Shown here in pieces: positions 51,360-62,800 of a stretch of 64,000 nucleotides of DNA. The translations under genes were made by a program, and so were the position numbers. A model generated the notes under the pieces. That model had not been told where the DNA came from. It ran no database searches and saw only the letters and a list, made by a program, of their open reading frames with translations. Source of the DNA: Romanomermis culicivorax (taxonomy: Eukaryota > Nematoda > Enoplea > Mermithida > Mermithidae); NCBI GenBank assembly GCA_963922205.1, contig CAWUHX010000218.1, forward strand, positions 496,001 through 560,000, given 5' to 3'. The number at the start of each line of letters is the position of its first letter. Positions within the stretch are counted from its first letter, which is position 1.

Positions 51360-52512
51360 GTCAAAATGTTTTAAAGATCGCAAAAAATTTTTGAGGATAT
51401 TAACCAAGAAAAATCTTACTTTTCATTAAATTTGCCAAAAAACAACACAGGATCATACCTTTATCCATAATATGTTGATTAAAAGCTATAAGCATTAACT
51501 AGAAGGACATTTTTCTACCGCGCACTGGAATAATATAGAAAAATTATTAAATAATTGAAACCAACAGCGCCAAAAAATTTTCACTGATTTCCATTTTATA
51601 ACACATAGATAGAACTGTATGCTCTGTTCCATTTTTACTTTTTTTATGTTCTTCAGTCATCGTTCCTTTCTTATGTGCCTGCTATTACTGTATTTCTATT
51701 GCTATAATAGGGATTTCCTATAGCATAAAATAATGACACTTCCGTTAAGATTAATACTTCTAGCTGCCATTTTAAGGCGCCCTAACTAGTCTTAGATGAT
51801 ACAGGGAGCTTGCAGCAGTTTTTTTACATATTTTGATGTACCAAATATTTTAAGGGATTAAACCAGAAAAAAAACCACTAAAAAACCATAGAAAAACAAA
51901 AATAAAGAAATTTCAAAAGTTTGGTTTTTGCCAACCCTGTTTTTATCACATGAAAATCAAAATTTGTATGAAGATCGCAAAAAAATTTAGGGAAAATGAC
52001 CCATAAATGTTCGTTTTCAATCAAATTCGTCATGAAACAATACAGGATCAAAGATTTATCCATATTAATTTGATAATTAGAACCTATAAGCCATACCTGT
52101 AAGAGGTCCGATCAGTTGGGGGGGGGGGGGGTCGAAAAAAAGTCGAAATTTTTCCCAAAAAGGCCAAAAAACACACTTTGTCAATTTTTTTAATTTTTTC
52201 CAAACTGGGGGGGGGGGAGGTTTCCCCCCACTCCCCCAATTACAGGTATGCTATAAGCACTGACTAGAATGACATTTTCCAACTGCGCACTGGAATAATA
52301 TAACAAATTATAAATAAATTGAAACCCGGCGCCAAGCATCGGGAAATTTTCACTTTTTTCCATTTTAGAACGCATAAAAATGCATCTCTGAACAGAAAAG
52401 CCTATAACCTAATCAAAAAAGCAGTCAGGCCTCAAGTTGCACTGTGCAACCTGGCAAAAAAATTTGGTTGCACAGCCCGAAATTTGGTTGCTATGTGCAA
52501 AAAAACCCTGAA
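51360..52512. repeat. Duplicated repeat block with hairpin
   Basis: The text 'gcgcactggaataatata(g/a)' preceded by 'ctataagcaytraytaga' occurs twice, around 51500-51600 and 51975-52400, and once inverted at 420-600. The second copy is followed by 'gttgcactgtgcaacctgg' and ends 'gtgcaaaaaaaccctg' at 52510. These are related to the 294-1137 repeat. A hairpin of the GGCGCCAAGCATCGG type lies at 52326-52342. Confidence 0.5.
52092..52250. mobile_element. 159-bp hAT-like MITE, perfect 8-bp TSD
   Basis: Inverted ends CATACCTGTAA / TTACAGGTATG, flanked by identical CTATAAGC (52084-52091 and 52251-52258). The interior has long G and C runs. It is the complete member of the family seen truncated at 1-231, 37147 and 38309. 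Confidence 0.9.
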
Positions 52513-52513
52513 A

Positions 52514-53521
52514 CACTGTTTTTTTCCACGAACTTTTTTCCACAAATGTGGAAAGGGGTCAAATTTTTTTTCCACATGTGGAAAAAAAATTTTTTCGTCT
52601 TAAAATCCTCGTTTTTTGGCTTAAAAATGCTCACAGACGCTTCATCGCGCTGTTTTTGAGCTTTTTCAAACCTTCTGGTGTTTTTAGAGAAGTTAATTCA
52701 TTAAAATTGAAGAGAAAATTAAAATGTTAGACTTAAAAGCCTAATCTACAAGCATTGTGGAACAAATTTTCTAGCAAACTATCCAAGAGCATAATTGACT
52801 TGAATTTCACAAGGAATCAAATGGTCAAGTCATTGATGACAAGTGAAAGCCCAAAAAAGATGGCAATCTTTTCGGCGCGTAGCGCCGGAAAATTTTTTGG
52901 GTATATATTGACATTCTGGGACGCTGGAAAATCAATTTTCCGGACATTTATTTCAAGAATTAGATTCCAATTTTGTGTTCGAGTCATAATTTCTAGAATT
53001 TTACTTGAAAAATTTTAAAATATGTAATTTATCTGTATGAACATGGTCGAAAATATATGAGTAAGAAGAGTATAAATTTCCGAAAGATATATTTCCATGA
53101 AGCTTTTGAATTGATTTTACGTTAGCAAAGAAATAATCGCATCATAAAGCATAAAGACTTGACGTATTGATCTTTCTCAAAAGGAAAAAATGCGAATCTT
53201 CGTTAAATATTATGATAAAATGTTGAAGATCACCAATTAAAACATGAGATGCTACGTTTAAGATGATGAAAACTATTATAGAATAAGTGATAAATAAAGG
53301 TAGACATGATGAAAGCCGCGCCTGAGCAAGTGAATAAATAATGATGATTATTAAAGGAAAATTTTGAGATTTGCACCTCCTAAAATTTGTGGTTTTCAAT
53401 ATGAAAACCACAAATTTTTCTCCCACATTTGTGGAAAGACCTCAAAAATTTTCCCCACATTTGTGGAAAGACCTCAAAAATTTTTTCCACATTATAGTGC
53501 AAATGTGGAAAAAAAACAGTG
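52514..53521. mobile_element. 1,008-bp hAT-like MITE, perfect 8-bp TSD
   Basis: Inverted ends CACTGTTTTTTTCCAC / GTGGAAAAAAAACAGTG, flanked by identical CCCTGAAA (52506-52513, 53522-53529). Noncoding. It carries the hairpin CGGCGCGTAGCGCCG at 52872-52888 and an inner hairpin built on 'aaatttgtggttttc' and its inverse at 53386-53420, followed by three further 'ttttccacat' words. Copies without a clear right end lie at 29180 and 30180. Confidence 0.9.
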
Positions 53522-54544
53522 CCCTGAAACCCTGGGTCCGCGGTTTTTCTGTCAGTTTCAAAATCAATATGATGCCTCATATTTACTGTATTAACCTGTT
53601 TCAACTTGCACGAAGGCAGTACCATGTTCATCGTCTACAAAAAATCGCCATCTAAATACGTGCATAATGTTGAAAATTATGATTCTTGGCATATTCTTTT
53701 CTATTTCCATGAATAAACGATTGAAGTACTGTTTCTATTCTCTTACCAGAGTTTCTCTCAACCTTGTATTATACAATATCAATTCTAACAAGGTATCCAA
53801 ATTTGTACATATCTATTATAATTAAACATATTGTCCATCATCATCTTGATTTTCGTCATTCTGTTCATTTTACTGATCATTTAAACTTTGATTTTTATGT
53901 TCATACCTGATCTGACAAAGAGTATTAGTTGAAATGACAAACTCCATTATTAAATCAAATTTGAACCTTACAAATTTTAATATTTGACCACTTTATGTGC
54001 TACTCGACCATTCACAATATCAGATTTCTGAAAATTATACATTCCTATGGGGTACCTGACCTTATCTGTTTCTATCAGTACCTATTATATATTACATTAG
54101 CAGTGCCTATAAATTACGTGACCTTATGCATGCCCTATCAGTACGACTGATGTTACCTTAGCTAGGCTTAGGTATTACGTGACTTTATCCATGACTTGTT
54201 ATGACAATGTTTGTGAAATCTAAATTTTCACATTAGATTATCTGACCTTAAAGGATTGTTATAAATGTTAAATCGACCTTATTGTGTATATTTGAGCATA
54301 ACTATCTATTAATAATCAAAAAAGGAATGCAAACTATGAAATTCAAGTCTTATCAGTTCTTATCTATGACCACTTTACGTCTTACATTACCAGTACATAA
54401 TTTTTAGATCATCTGACTGCTAGTATCAGATAAGACACTGATAAGGTATGTGATAACTTATGTGATACCTAACTGATGCTTATGTATTACATTACCTTAT
54501 CTGGTTCCTTAGGAGTAGACTATCAGTACCCTTCACCCTGGGTT

Positions 54545-54718
54545 ACTGAACGAAAGGAAAATTTTCATTCCGTTCGGCTCGGTTGGAGGTTACCATCGGT
54601 CATTTTCTAGAAAATTGCAGTTATCCTTTGCGATCGAAGGTTGATTTTCGGGCTGAACGTTTCAAGCTGTTGGCGATCGGTTTCGTTCCGTCGAAAAAGG
54701 CAAATACAAATGACTCTT
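54545..54718. repeat. Right fragment of the split MITE
   Basis: Continues the MITE begun at 49054-49107; matches 'gaacgaaaggaaaattttcattccgtt..tgatttt(c)gggctgaacgtttc' of the 28890-29134 copy, with its right end decayed to 'tgactcttt'. Confidence 0.85.
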
Positions 54719-55348
54719 TGGACTTGAAAGGGCCAATCAGACTAAAATATCCGCAAAAAAAAGCGGATTCCGCATTCGCTGATTAGGCCATCCACATCCG
54801 GATTCTGCTGATTAGTAATACCCGAAAAACTAATCGGGATATTTTAGACATCGAATATCAAATGTCGTAGCCTGATGTTTTTACTATAACACTTAGTGGG
54901 TGTTTTTCTGCCCACTAACCAACGTAATACGGCTCATAAATATAAATCGCAATAGGCATAAGATGGGAGGGGCAACTCGCTCGCTCCCCGACGCTAATAA
55001 GGTTTTAAAAATTTGTCATTCCCATCAAATTCTATGAAATTGTAAGCTTTAGAAACTTACCGAAAACGCCACTAAGGCAGACAGCCAAGTAAACGCGGGA
55101 GTCTCAGTCAGTTCTATAATGATGTGAAGCATTTTCAAATTGAAAGCAAACTGGGGGATATTCCTTGAATAAGAAATTATCTGTCGTATTGAACAATTGT
55201 TTACTAAATCAAATTTTTACAACAAATTCTATTCGCTACATTCGATAAATTTTTGAGATTAACCATAAAATTAAAAATGAACAATGAAAATGGCCGGTAA
55301 ATAAATAAGATGAAGTGACGATAAAATTAAAACAATACCAAAAAGAAA
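54719..55348. other. Spacer 3' of the paraoxonase-like gene
   Basis: Includes an AT-rich 'aatccgcatt' repeat remnant (54750-54810) and 3'-flanking sequence of the minus-strand gene. No further exon was recognised. Confidence 0.4.
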
Positions 55349-58300
55349 TCATAGTAAGTGAGGATAATCGACATCACACGACAGAAATTTATCGTAGGTA
55401 CTCCCGATCAATAGTTTGTCCTTAATTTTCACGCATACAGAAGCGCTGGACAGCATTGCTCCGTCATTGGCGTATATTTGTGTTACTGTCCAATTACCTT
55501 TGATCGGTCGGCCGTGAAGCTTCAGAATCTTAGATAAATAATAACTTCAATAACTTGAGATTATTCTAATATTATTTTCAAACTTTTTCAATTCACAAAC
55601 GGTTGTAATAGAAACGCATTGGGTTCACAATACCAATTACTTTTTTTGAATGATTTTATGATAAATTATTAACCAAGAAAAATCACGAAACCAAAATATA
55701 TTATCAAACCGTTTTTTTCATAGCGAGTCATGTACTTATGAAAATAATTTAGTGCTAACTTTACTCGAGGCATGCTTAAAAACAGGCGTTGTCAAAAAAA
55801 CGCGCACATTCTGCACGGCACAGATCCGCGGGCGCAGCCATTACAACTTCCTACAAAGTAATCTCACTTGCGATGGTGAGTAAATATTCTTTGGGTCGGA
55901 ATCGTGGCGGAATTTTCTAATTTTAATGGGATGAACGGCGACAATCAAATCGGCGCTATAAGGGTCTACAAATATATTATCGGGACTACCGTACAACTGA
56001 ATGGTCTAAATATTAAAAATAATACGGCTAATAAGACAATCTAATCATATGAATAAGTATGGTTTTGGGATAAGGTTGATATACACGCGTTACAAGTGGA
56101 AAACGAGCTAGACATCACTATAATACATAATTACCGAATGTTCAGTCAAATTATAATCTGATTCGATCCTATAAACTATAATTCTTTCCCTGGTCATCGA
56201 AGAAACGTACAACCACCTGAATTCCGCAAAATTTTCCCTACACGAATCATCAACTAAAGCCCGGTTCACACGGCAACATTTCACCCGACATACATATTGT
56301 CGCGACATTAAGATATTCACACGTGCGACATATGCTTTGACATACACTGCGACATTTCCTACCTCAGTATTATTTTTCAATGTCGAAAAGAAAGTTTGTT
56401 GCTATTCTTGGTCTTTTCCCACGATTGTGTGTCGATTCACCGAATGTCCCTATTCCTCGAACGTCCCGATTGCTCGAAAGTCCCGATTCTCCGAATAGTG
56501 CTTAAGATTTTATCTACAAAGTCCCGTTCTAGCGAAAGTCCCGATTCCTCGAAAATTATTTTTCCAAAAAATCCCGTTTGGGCAAAAATAATAAATGTGC
56601 AGGTCTAAATTTACCATTTTGTAACGTGAAGGTTCCCACAATCGCCTAAGCCTAAGCATCAAAGTAGAGCACTCCAAAAATGATCAGAAATGTGCATGAA
56701 TGGCCATCAACAAAAATATGAGTCATAAATATTATCTTCTTTTTGAGGAATCGGGAAAGCAAATTCATGATACACTAAAGCACGGCCGTGCACAAGGGGG
56801 GAACGCCCCCCCCCCCCCATTGAGGTATCATGCAAACAGTGTATCGCGTAAAATCAAAATTTTCTGGGGCTGTTCAGTTAAAAAAAAATTCAGTCCGCCC
56901 TCCATAAAAAAGTCCTGCGCACGGCCCTGCACTAAAGCATGTTTCGAGAAATAGGGATACAACCTCTCCTACTTTTGGATGATGAGTTTTTTGCGCCTGT
57001 CACGATTACATGCATCAAACACACAAATGTCGCGCTGTATGTCGGCTAAAATAGCCGGCTGAGCGAAAAAGCTAACTGTATGTCGGGTGTATGTCGCTTA
57101 TATGTCGGGCTTATGTCGCGCTCGTTCACACCTGACGATTTTAATTAACATACATATGTCGCATATATCGCATATACGACATGTATGGCAAAATGTCACC
57201 GTGTGAACCGGCGTAGGAAAATGTTACTTTTTGGAAATATCGAGCGCGATGCCACTAGGACTGGATATCCAATGTTTAACGACGCGCGACTTTTTGCCGT
57301 CAAAATAAACTATATTTCCAAGAGGCAAGGCTAAGTAAAGTTCTGCATTCCGCAAGTATTCATCTTTAAAGTAATGCGTATTTACGGCGAAAAACTTCTC
57401 GTTTGTAAGGCAAACTAAATCTTCCAGGCTGGAAAACAGGCAAGGAATAAAAACTGACGAAAGTTGCTACACTCATAAAGACAATTACAGAAAACCGAAA
57501 ACTTGACACAATATTCCTAACGTGCTCCCTACTTCACACTGCCACAATTTTTTGTATATACACTTTTTAATCAATTTCGTTAGATAATCAACCTTTCATA
57601 CGCATCTTTGTGTATTAAATATCAGGCAAATAGGATTATCCCAGCTCAGAAAGTGCGATAAATCCTGCACTAATATGGATATTTGAACAAAATGTATTGC
57701 TTTTGTTAAACAAAGCCAATTTCTACGCCAGGAGTCCGTGCAGAAAAACGTATCAGAGAAATACCTTTGAAACGAAGGACTTTTAATCGTTCGTGCGTGA
57801 TTAAGCTGTTTTTCTTTATCATCCAACGCGAAAACTTCTACGGAATCATATTTTTTTCTGTGGTTGATAACGAATATCGTTTTCTGACCTGAAAATATTC
57901 TACGTTGCATGTTGACAGTACGCATCGACATCGTAACCCCATACAGAGCTGAATAGTCACGTTACTATGGAAAAATCTAATCAATTTACCATTTCTCCGT
58001 CGGAAAACGCATAAACCGTGAGGATGAAAATTTTTCGTAGACAATGTTTTGCTATGCAATTTCAAATCCCAAGCGGTCCGTGCGCTGACGTTATAGACAA
58101 ACATTTTCCCCTCGACATTTTTGTCACTTTTTCCAAACCTCTGCAAACCCTATAAGCACAGCGTTAAATAAAAGCGCAGTTTTTCCTTTGCGATTTTTTA
58201 TTTGAATTTAACAAAAATTGTTTATTTCAGACCATTTTTGATTTTCTAGGTGGTTCATGAAAAAACAAAAGATTACAAGTCAGTATATGGCGAACAACTT

Positions 58301-59256
58301 CACCATACTTTATTTCCACTATCAGAAAGCATTTTCAAGACACAGAGACTGATCACCAAGATTATGCCAGGAAGTCAAAGGGAAAAGAATCCAACCAAGT
58401 TTACCGCAGATAGAATCGCAGAATGTTCGTCCAGGAATTCTACATCTTCAGCGCCGTTTTCTGTAAAAATGTAGTTAAAGCTAGTTTTATGGGGGAAAAA
58501 TTACTAACCTATAGCTGCAACACTGCTGCACGATCCGGCGACGTGATTATAAACTCTTTTATTCAGATCGAGATATAACCTTAAATAGTTTGGGCTCTTA
58601 ATTCACTCGGGTGAATTCGTGTCAATCAGACATCAGACCAGACATGCACGGCAAAAATTTTCCAGGGAAGAGATTCCTCGGAGTTTTTAACGAGGGGGTT
58701 GGTGTCAGTGAGCAAAAAAACAAAAGAAGCTCCGCAACAGACTGTCCTATACGGAGAGGTATGAGAGGGGTATTACCCCTACTTAAGTCCTAAAAACTTA
58801 TCACCGGGTGCCTAATTTTGGGGGTAGGAATGGCGTGTTTAGTGGACATTTAGGTACACTATCCCCGCAAATTTTCAAATTTACCCCTACCTGAAAATCT
58901 GACCTTAGAGACTTCTGATTTTACCCCAATCTAGATTTTCGACCTTGTGGACGTCTGCTCCGCAAGCATGTTTTGCATACAAAATATGCATAAAAATCAT
59001 CAAAAGAACTGTCTTCTAAAAAGTTCAGGGAGGGGTGTTTGACGACTTTTTCGGGTCAGGGAGGGGTGTCCAGTCCAGGTTTCAGGTAGGAGGGTTTACC
59101 TCCCCCTGACCCTCCTATGTGCAGCATGAGAGACCGAAATTGCCACGAAAACTGAAAACAAAAAAGTTCATGCACTTACAAAAACTTGACGACGTAGTGA
59201 CATAAAAACGCGATCAATAATACGGTTAGAGGTGCTTTAATGTAAAACGCGATCAT
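55349..59256 (-). CDS. Paraoxonase / MEC-6-like membrane protein (9 exons)
   Basis: Exons from the start: 59256-59180, 58579-58509, 58460-58405, 58149-57990, 57888-57765, 57428-57228, 56216-56135, 56005-55868, 55528-55349 (TGA). Phases agree; 1089 nt, 362 residues (PON1 is 355). Residues 1-26 are a signal-anchor (LTVLLIAFLCHYVV). Against PON1: E54-D55 match E53-D54, H112 and H131 match H115 and H134, D166 matches D169, D266-N267 match D269-N270, and C43 and C354 match the disulfide C42-C353. Two ligands of the catalytic calcium differ: E165 for N168 and S221 for N224. Lactonase activity is therefore uncertain. In nematodes MEC-6 and POML-1 of this family are ER proteins that help assemble DEG/ENaC channels, so a chaperone-like role is plausible. 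Exon 8 could instead start at 55996 (three residues shorter). Confidence 0.92.
56430..56590. repeat. Array of CGAAAGTCCCGATTC words
   Basis: About eight degenerate ~15-bp direct words (accgaatgtccctattcctcgaacgtcccgattgctcgaaag...). Similar in style to the GTCCCRTTACTC array at 33540-33725, suggesting the end of another element inserted within the MITE. Confidence 0.6.
56781..56929. mobile_element. 149-bp hAT-like MITE (CAGGGCCGTGCGCAGG), perfect TSD
   Basis: Ends CACGGCCGTGCACAAGG and, inverted, CAGGGCCGTGCGCAGG; flanked by identical CACTAAAG (56773-56780, 56930-56937). The interior has G and C runs. Same family as 60158-61153. Confidence 0.9.
58755..59110. repeat. Dispersed 'ggtattacccctac' repeat
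   Basis: 'ggtattacccctacttaagtcctaaaaactt..gcctaattttgggggtagg..gtgtttagtggacatttaggta' recurs inverted at 37365-37520. It is followed by two 'agggaggggtgt' units (59030-59070). It lies in the first intron of the paraoxonase-like gene. Confidence 0.55.
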
Positions 59257-59813
59257 TAGATCCCCTGAAGAATTATTACATTAGAATAAAGGATAACGTG
59301 GGAAACAACTAGAGTTTAGTCTAAATATGAAAAACATGCACCGTCAGTGGCATCATGTGCTTGCTGGTATTTAAATTTAAATCAATCTGGCAGTCGAAGA
59401 GATTACAGTCAATAAGGTTATGTGCTAATATATACTTGAAAGAAATATTACGGTCACGAATATATACAACCTTGTTATTGTTTCATTTTGATTCCCAAAT
59501 ATGATCATCAACCTTTTAAAGTGCGTCTTCATGCTCCATAAAAAAGAATTTATCACGAAATAATGTAATTACAGTAACGATAAAAATATCAGATTACGGT
59601 TTTTCACATTCTACCTCATTATATCTATTTCAGTACGAGAAAAGCATAGACTTGTTTGCTTTCTAGATGCGGCAACCGATTCGGAGAATCATGAACTGAA
59701 AAAAGAATCTTACAGAATTCTGAAATTTAACTCTGAATTGACGAATTTTCCGTTTTTACCTTTCAATACCTCAAGAATAGTTCCATTTCTAGTTGTTTTT
59801 AGCTGGTCAACAA
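59257..59813. other. Upstream flank of the paraoxonase-like gene
   Basis: AT-rich, no repeat or coding signal recognised; contains the presumed promoter of the minus-strand gene. No motif could be assigned. Confidence 0.35.
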
Positions 59814-62800
59814 CAGAGATGGTCTGGTTTCAATTTTTTTGAGGTGTCCGTTTTCAGTTTTTCGATTTACAGTTTCGAATTCCAAAACCGCGGTTTCGGT
59901 TTTACTTTGTTAGAAGATTACACACACAGTATATTTCTTCAATGAAAATAAATGTCTGAATGCAGAAAATGAAGAAAAACAGGAAAAGATAAAGAATTAT
60001 TTTTGATATGCAAACTTGCAAAGCGGTAAAAAAACTGTTCTGATGAATAATATCAACAGATCAAGACTAATTGGTTGAATCAGAACTAAATCTGTAGAAT
60101 TCTGATACTTCTTTTTTAATCGCACCTGATTTTCGAATCTCTGCATTCACTGACTATCAGGCCCGTGCGCAGGATTTTTTCATGGGGGGGGGGGGCGGAC
60201 TAGATTTTTTCACTGAATAGCCCCAGAAATGTTGATCTTACGCGGATATACTGTGTGCATCATCGTTTTTTTTCCTCGAAGATTTTTTCCACATGAGAAC
60301 CGGAACCAAAATTTTTTTCCTCATTTTCCAAAAATTTTCCACATTTTAAAAAACGCTTATAATGTGAGTACGGATGCTTTTTTATCCATTTTAGGAGCAT
60401 ACCCAAGCATTTTGTTGTATTTGTAGTCAGAAACCTGCAAAAATGAGGGAAAAAATTGAGAAAATTCTGGTTAGGTTAGTCAAAATGAGCTCATGAAGAA
60501 TATATTGGTGTTCTATAGAATGGTCCGGCGCGGAGCGCCGGAAAAATTTTTTGATTTTCACTTTCTAAAACGCTGGAAAATGAACCTTCATAACGTTGGG
60601 AAATAAATTAAAATCAGACTGATGAAGCGTAATTTGCCTTCCATTCCGGCGCCAAGCGCCGGAAAATTTTTCGGGTTTTTGTATTCTAAAACGCTGAAAA
60701 ATAAATCTCTCCAACAGATAATTCGTGAACAAATGTTTTGAAATCTCGTTCTAGAGTAATGTCTTCAATTTCCACCTTCAATAAACGCAAAAGTTCAGAT
60801 TGCAAACGTTTAAAAAATTCCAATCATCGAGGGAAAAAATTGAGAGACTTGATGAAAAATCTCTATTTTCGGCGACATAATTGACTGTAAACGATTAGAA
60901 AATAAAACGATCTAACTTGATTGATAGAAACTGTTGAGCGTTAATTAGTAAGTCGAAGTAGATATGCTAACGGCCGCGCCTGATAGAATATAGTTATAAT
61001 TATACCCATGACCGGCGCGAAGCGCCGGAAAATTTTGAGATTTTGACCTTTTAAAGTCCACCAAAACGCATCTTTTCGGTTTAGAGTTACTGCCTCAATG
61101 GGGGGGGGGGGGGGGGGCGGCCGCCCCCCCGCCCCCCCTTGCGCACGGCCATGCTGACTATGTATATTGGTTCGCCTGAATCGAATTTTACTTCTCGTAT
61201 TGTTCTGAGTTTCTGCTTGTCTTCTGGGTCAACAAATAATTATTATTATCTATCCGACTAAAAATGTTATGATCACATGATATAGTCCTCAGGCAAGCTT
61301 TCTTAGGGTCATTTTAGGGACTTGAGCATCTAAAAACTTGGAGATAGCTTCTAAAATTTCGATTTATATATTTCTATTTTAGTGAATTATAGTTATTTGA
61401 TTCAATTTTAGTTTAAAGTAAGCGTATTGCAGGCTTTAAAATCATAAAACGTTGAAAATTTTGCGGCGCCTCGCGCCAGATTTCACTCTATAATTCTTCG
61501 GATTCGGATCCACTGTTTTTCCGCAAATCAAACTTTTTGGCGAAAAACACGAGGGTCAATTTTTTTTCCAACTTTTTGTAACTGTAATTTCGAACATAGA
61601 ACCGAGTTCGAATTCATATCCGTCACGGAAGTGACTTACAGAAATTTTAAGTTTAACTTGCAGTTTTTCAGACTTATGGATGTATGAGTTTTTTAAATTG
61701 TATAATAAAGATATCCTCATGCTTACTGAATAAGCTTTCCTTAAATTCATTTTCCAGCATTTTAGAACGTCAGAGTCTAGATTTTTTTGCGCTATGCGCT
61801 AGAAAGACAGGAGATAACGGAAAGAATAAGAACAGAAGCTGCATTCTTCAATACCCTTACTATTGTGCTAGAAGGACGTGAACAAGTGCTATGTTCGGAG
61901 AAGGTTTCTGCAAAAATATACGTGGAATATAGTGTTTTTTGCAAGCAAAAAATTTTTTTCTTTTCACAAAGATTTTTTGGCTAATCTTTGTACATGTAAG
62001 GAAGAGGCCTGTACCAGACAAACACTGGTTGGAAATAAAATTTTGAACAGTAAAGAGCATCAGTCAATTGACAGAATATCCATATAATTATTACATTCCA
62101 CAGTGGGTTACAAGCCCATTTTTCGATATTCTTCAATTACAAATTTTCGACTCCCAGAATTTAAATTTGGCCCCTAGAAATTTAAGCCTAGGGGCCATTT
62201 GGCTGATGATTTTCAAAACAAAAATACCTGTCCTCAGGTCATGTCATGGTATAAGTTTTTGTTCAGTAATCACAATTTTTTTTGTACGAGCTTCTTTGTA
62301 TATATAAAAAGATTGCCTAAAGATTTATATATGAAGAAAATTTTTTACTCTAGCCTGACAGCAATGATTTTCTCATAGATTTATTATGTATCGATTTCTT
62401 GTATCCAGTTCACTTCCATCCGAAATACTCTGATTGTATCATACACGTGCAAAAGTTCGGAAATGTCACTTCTTGTCAAAAAATTTTGATCTCGAACCTT
62501 TTCATATGAAACCTGAGGCGAGGAAAACATGCGTGTATTATGTTTGGAAATGACAAAATATGTGAATATTCCCAATTTGAAAGGTTCAATATATTAAACG
62601 GCACCGTATTTTTGCTAATGAAATATTCAAAATATATATCAAATCTCTTCGATCAAACATTGAAACGTTTTCGTGCTTTTCTTCATTCTTTGGAAAAATA
62701 CTTGTCTGAGCTTTGACTGAAAAATTTTATCACACATGATCAAACATTGAATTTATTGACAATCTTATGTTAAAATTATCTATGTTTTGAACCTTCTTTG

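Larger units (their letters stand above)
49110..54542. mobile_element. 5.43-kb CCC-ended DNA transposon, TT TSD
   Basis: The left end CCCAGGGTAAAGGGTACC is mirrored by CCCAGGGTGAAGGGTACT on the minus strand at the right, flanked by TT (49108-49109, 54543-54544). The insertion point is proven by the split MITE on either side. The outer 350-500 bp carry arrays of TTACCTTATC(T/C)G, GCTTAT and CTATCAGTACC words. No transposase was recognised inside; small exon-like pieces occur on the minus strand around 49560-49640. Two hAT-like MITEs (52092-52250, 52514-53521) are nested in it. The plan matches the 5.87-kb element at 11164 (CCC, 2-bp duplication, subterminal arrays). Confidence 0.85.
56257..57213. 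mobile_element. 0.95-kb MITE with GCCCGGTTCACACGG ends
   Basis: Ends AGCCCGGTTCACACGG and, inverted, ACGCCGGTTCACACGG, with TA just outside in a plausible register (56255-56256, 57214-57215). Both sides carry many ATGTCGC/GCGACAT words. It fills nearly the whole intron between exons 6 and 7 of the paraoxonase-like gene (56217-57227). An array of 'cgaaagtcccgattc' words (56430-56590) and a 149-bp hAT-like MITE (56781-56929) are nested in it. Confidence 0.75.

Noticed and set aside
442..61478. GC hairpins as Helitron 3' ends
   Set aside because: They are not followed by CTRR and lie in the interior of inverted-repeat elements.
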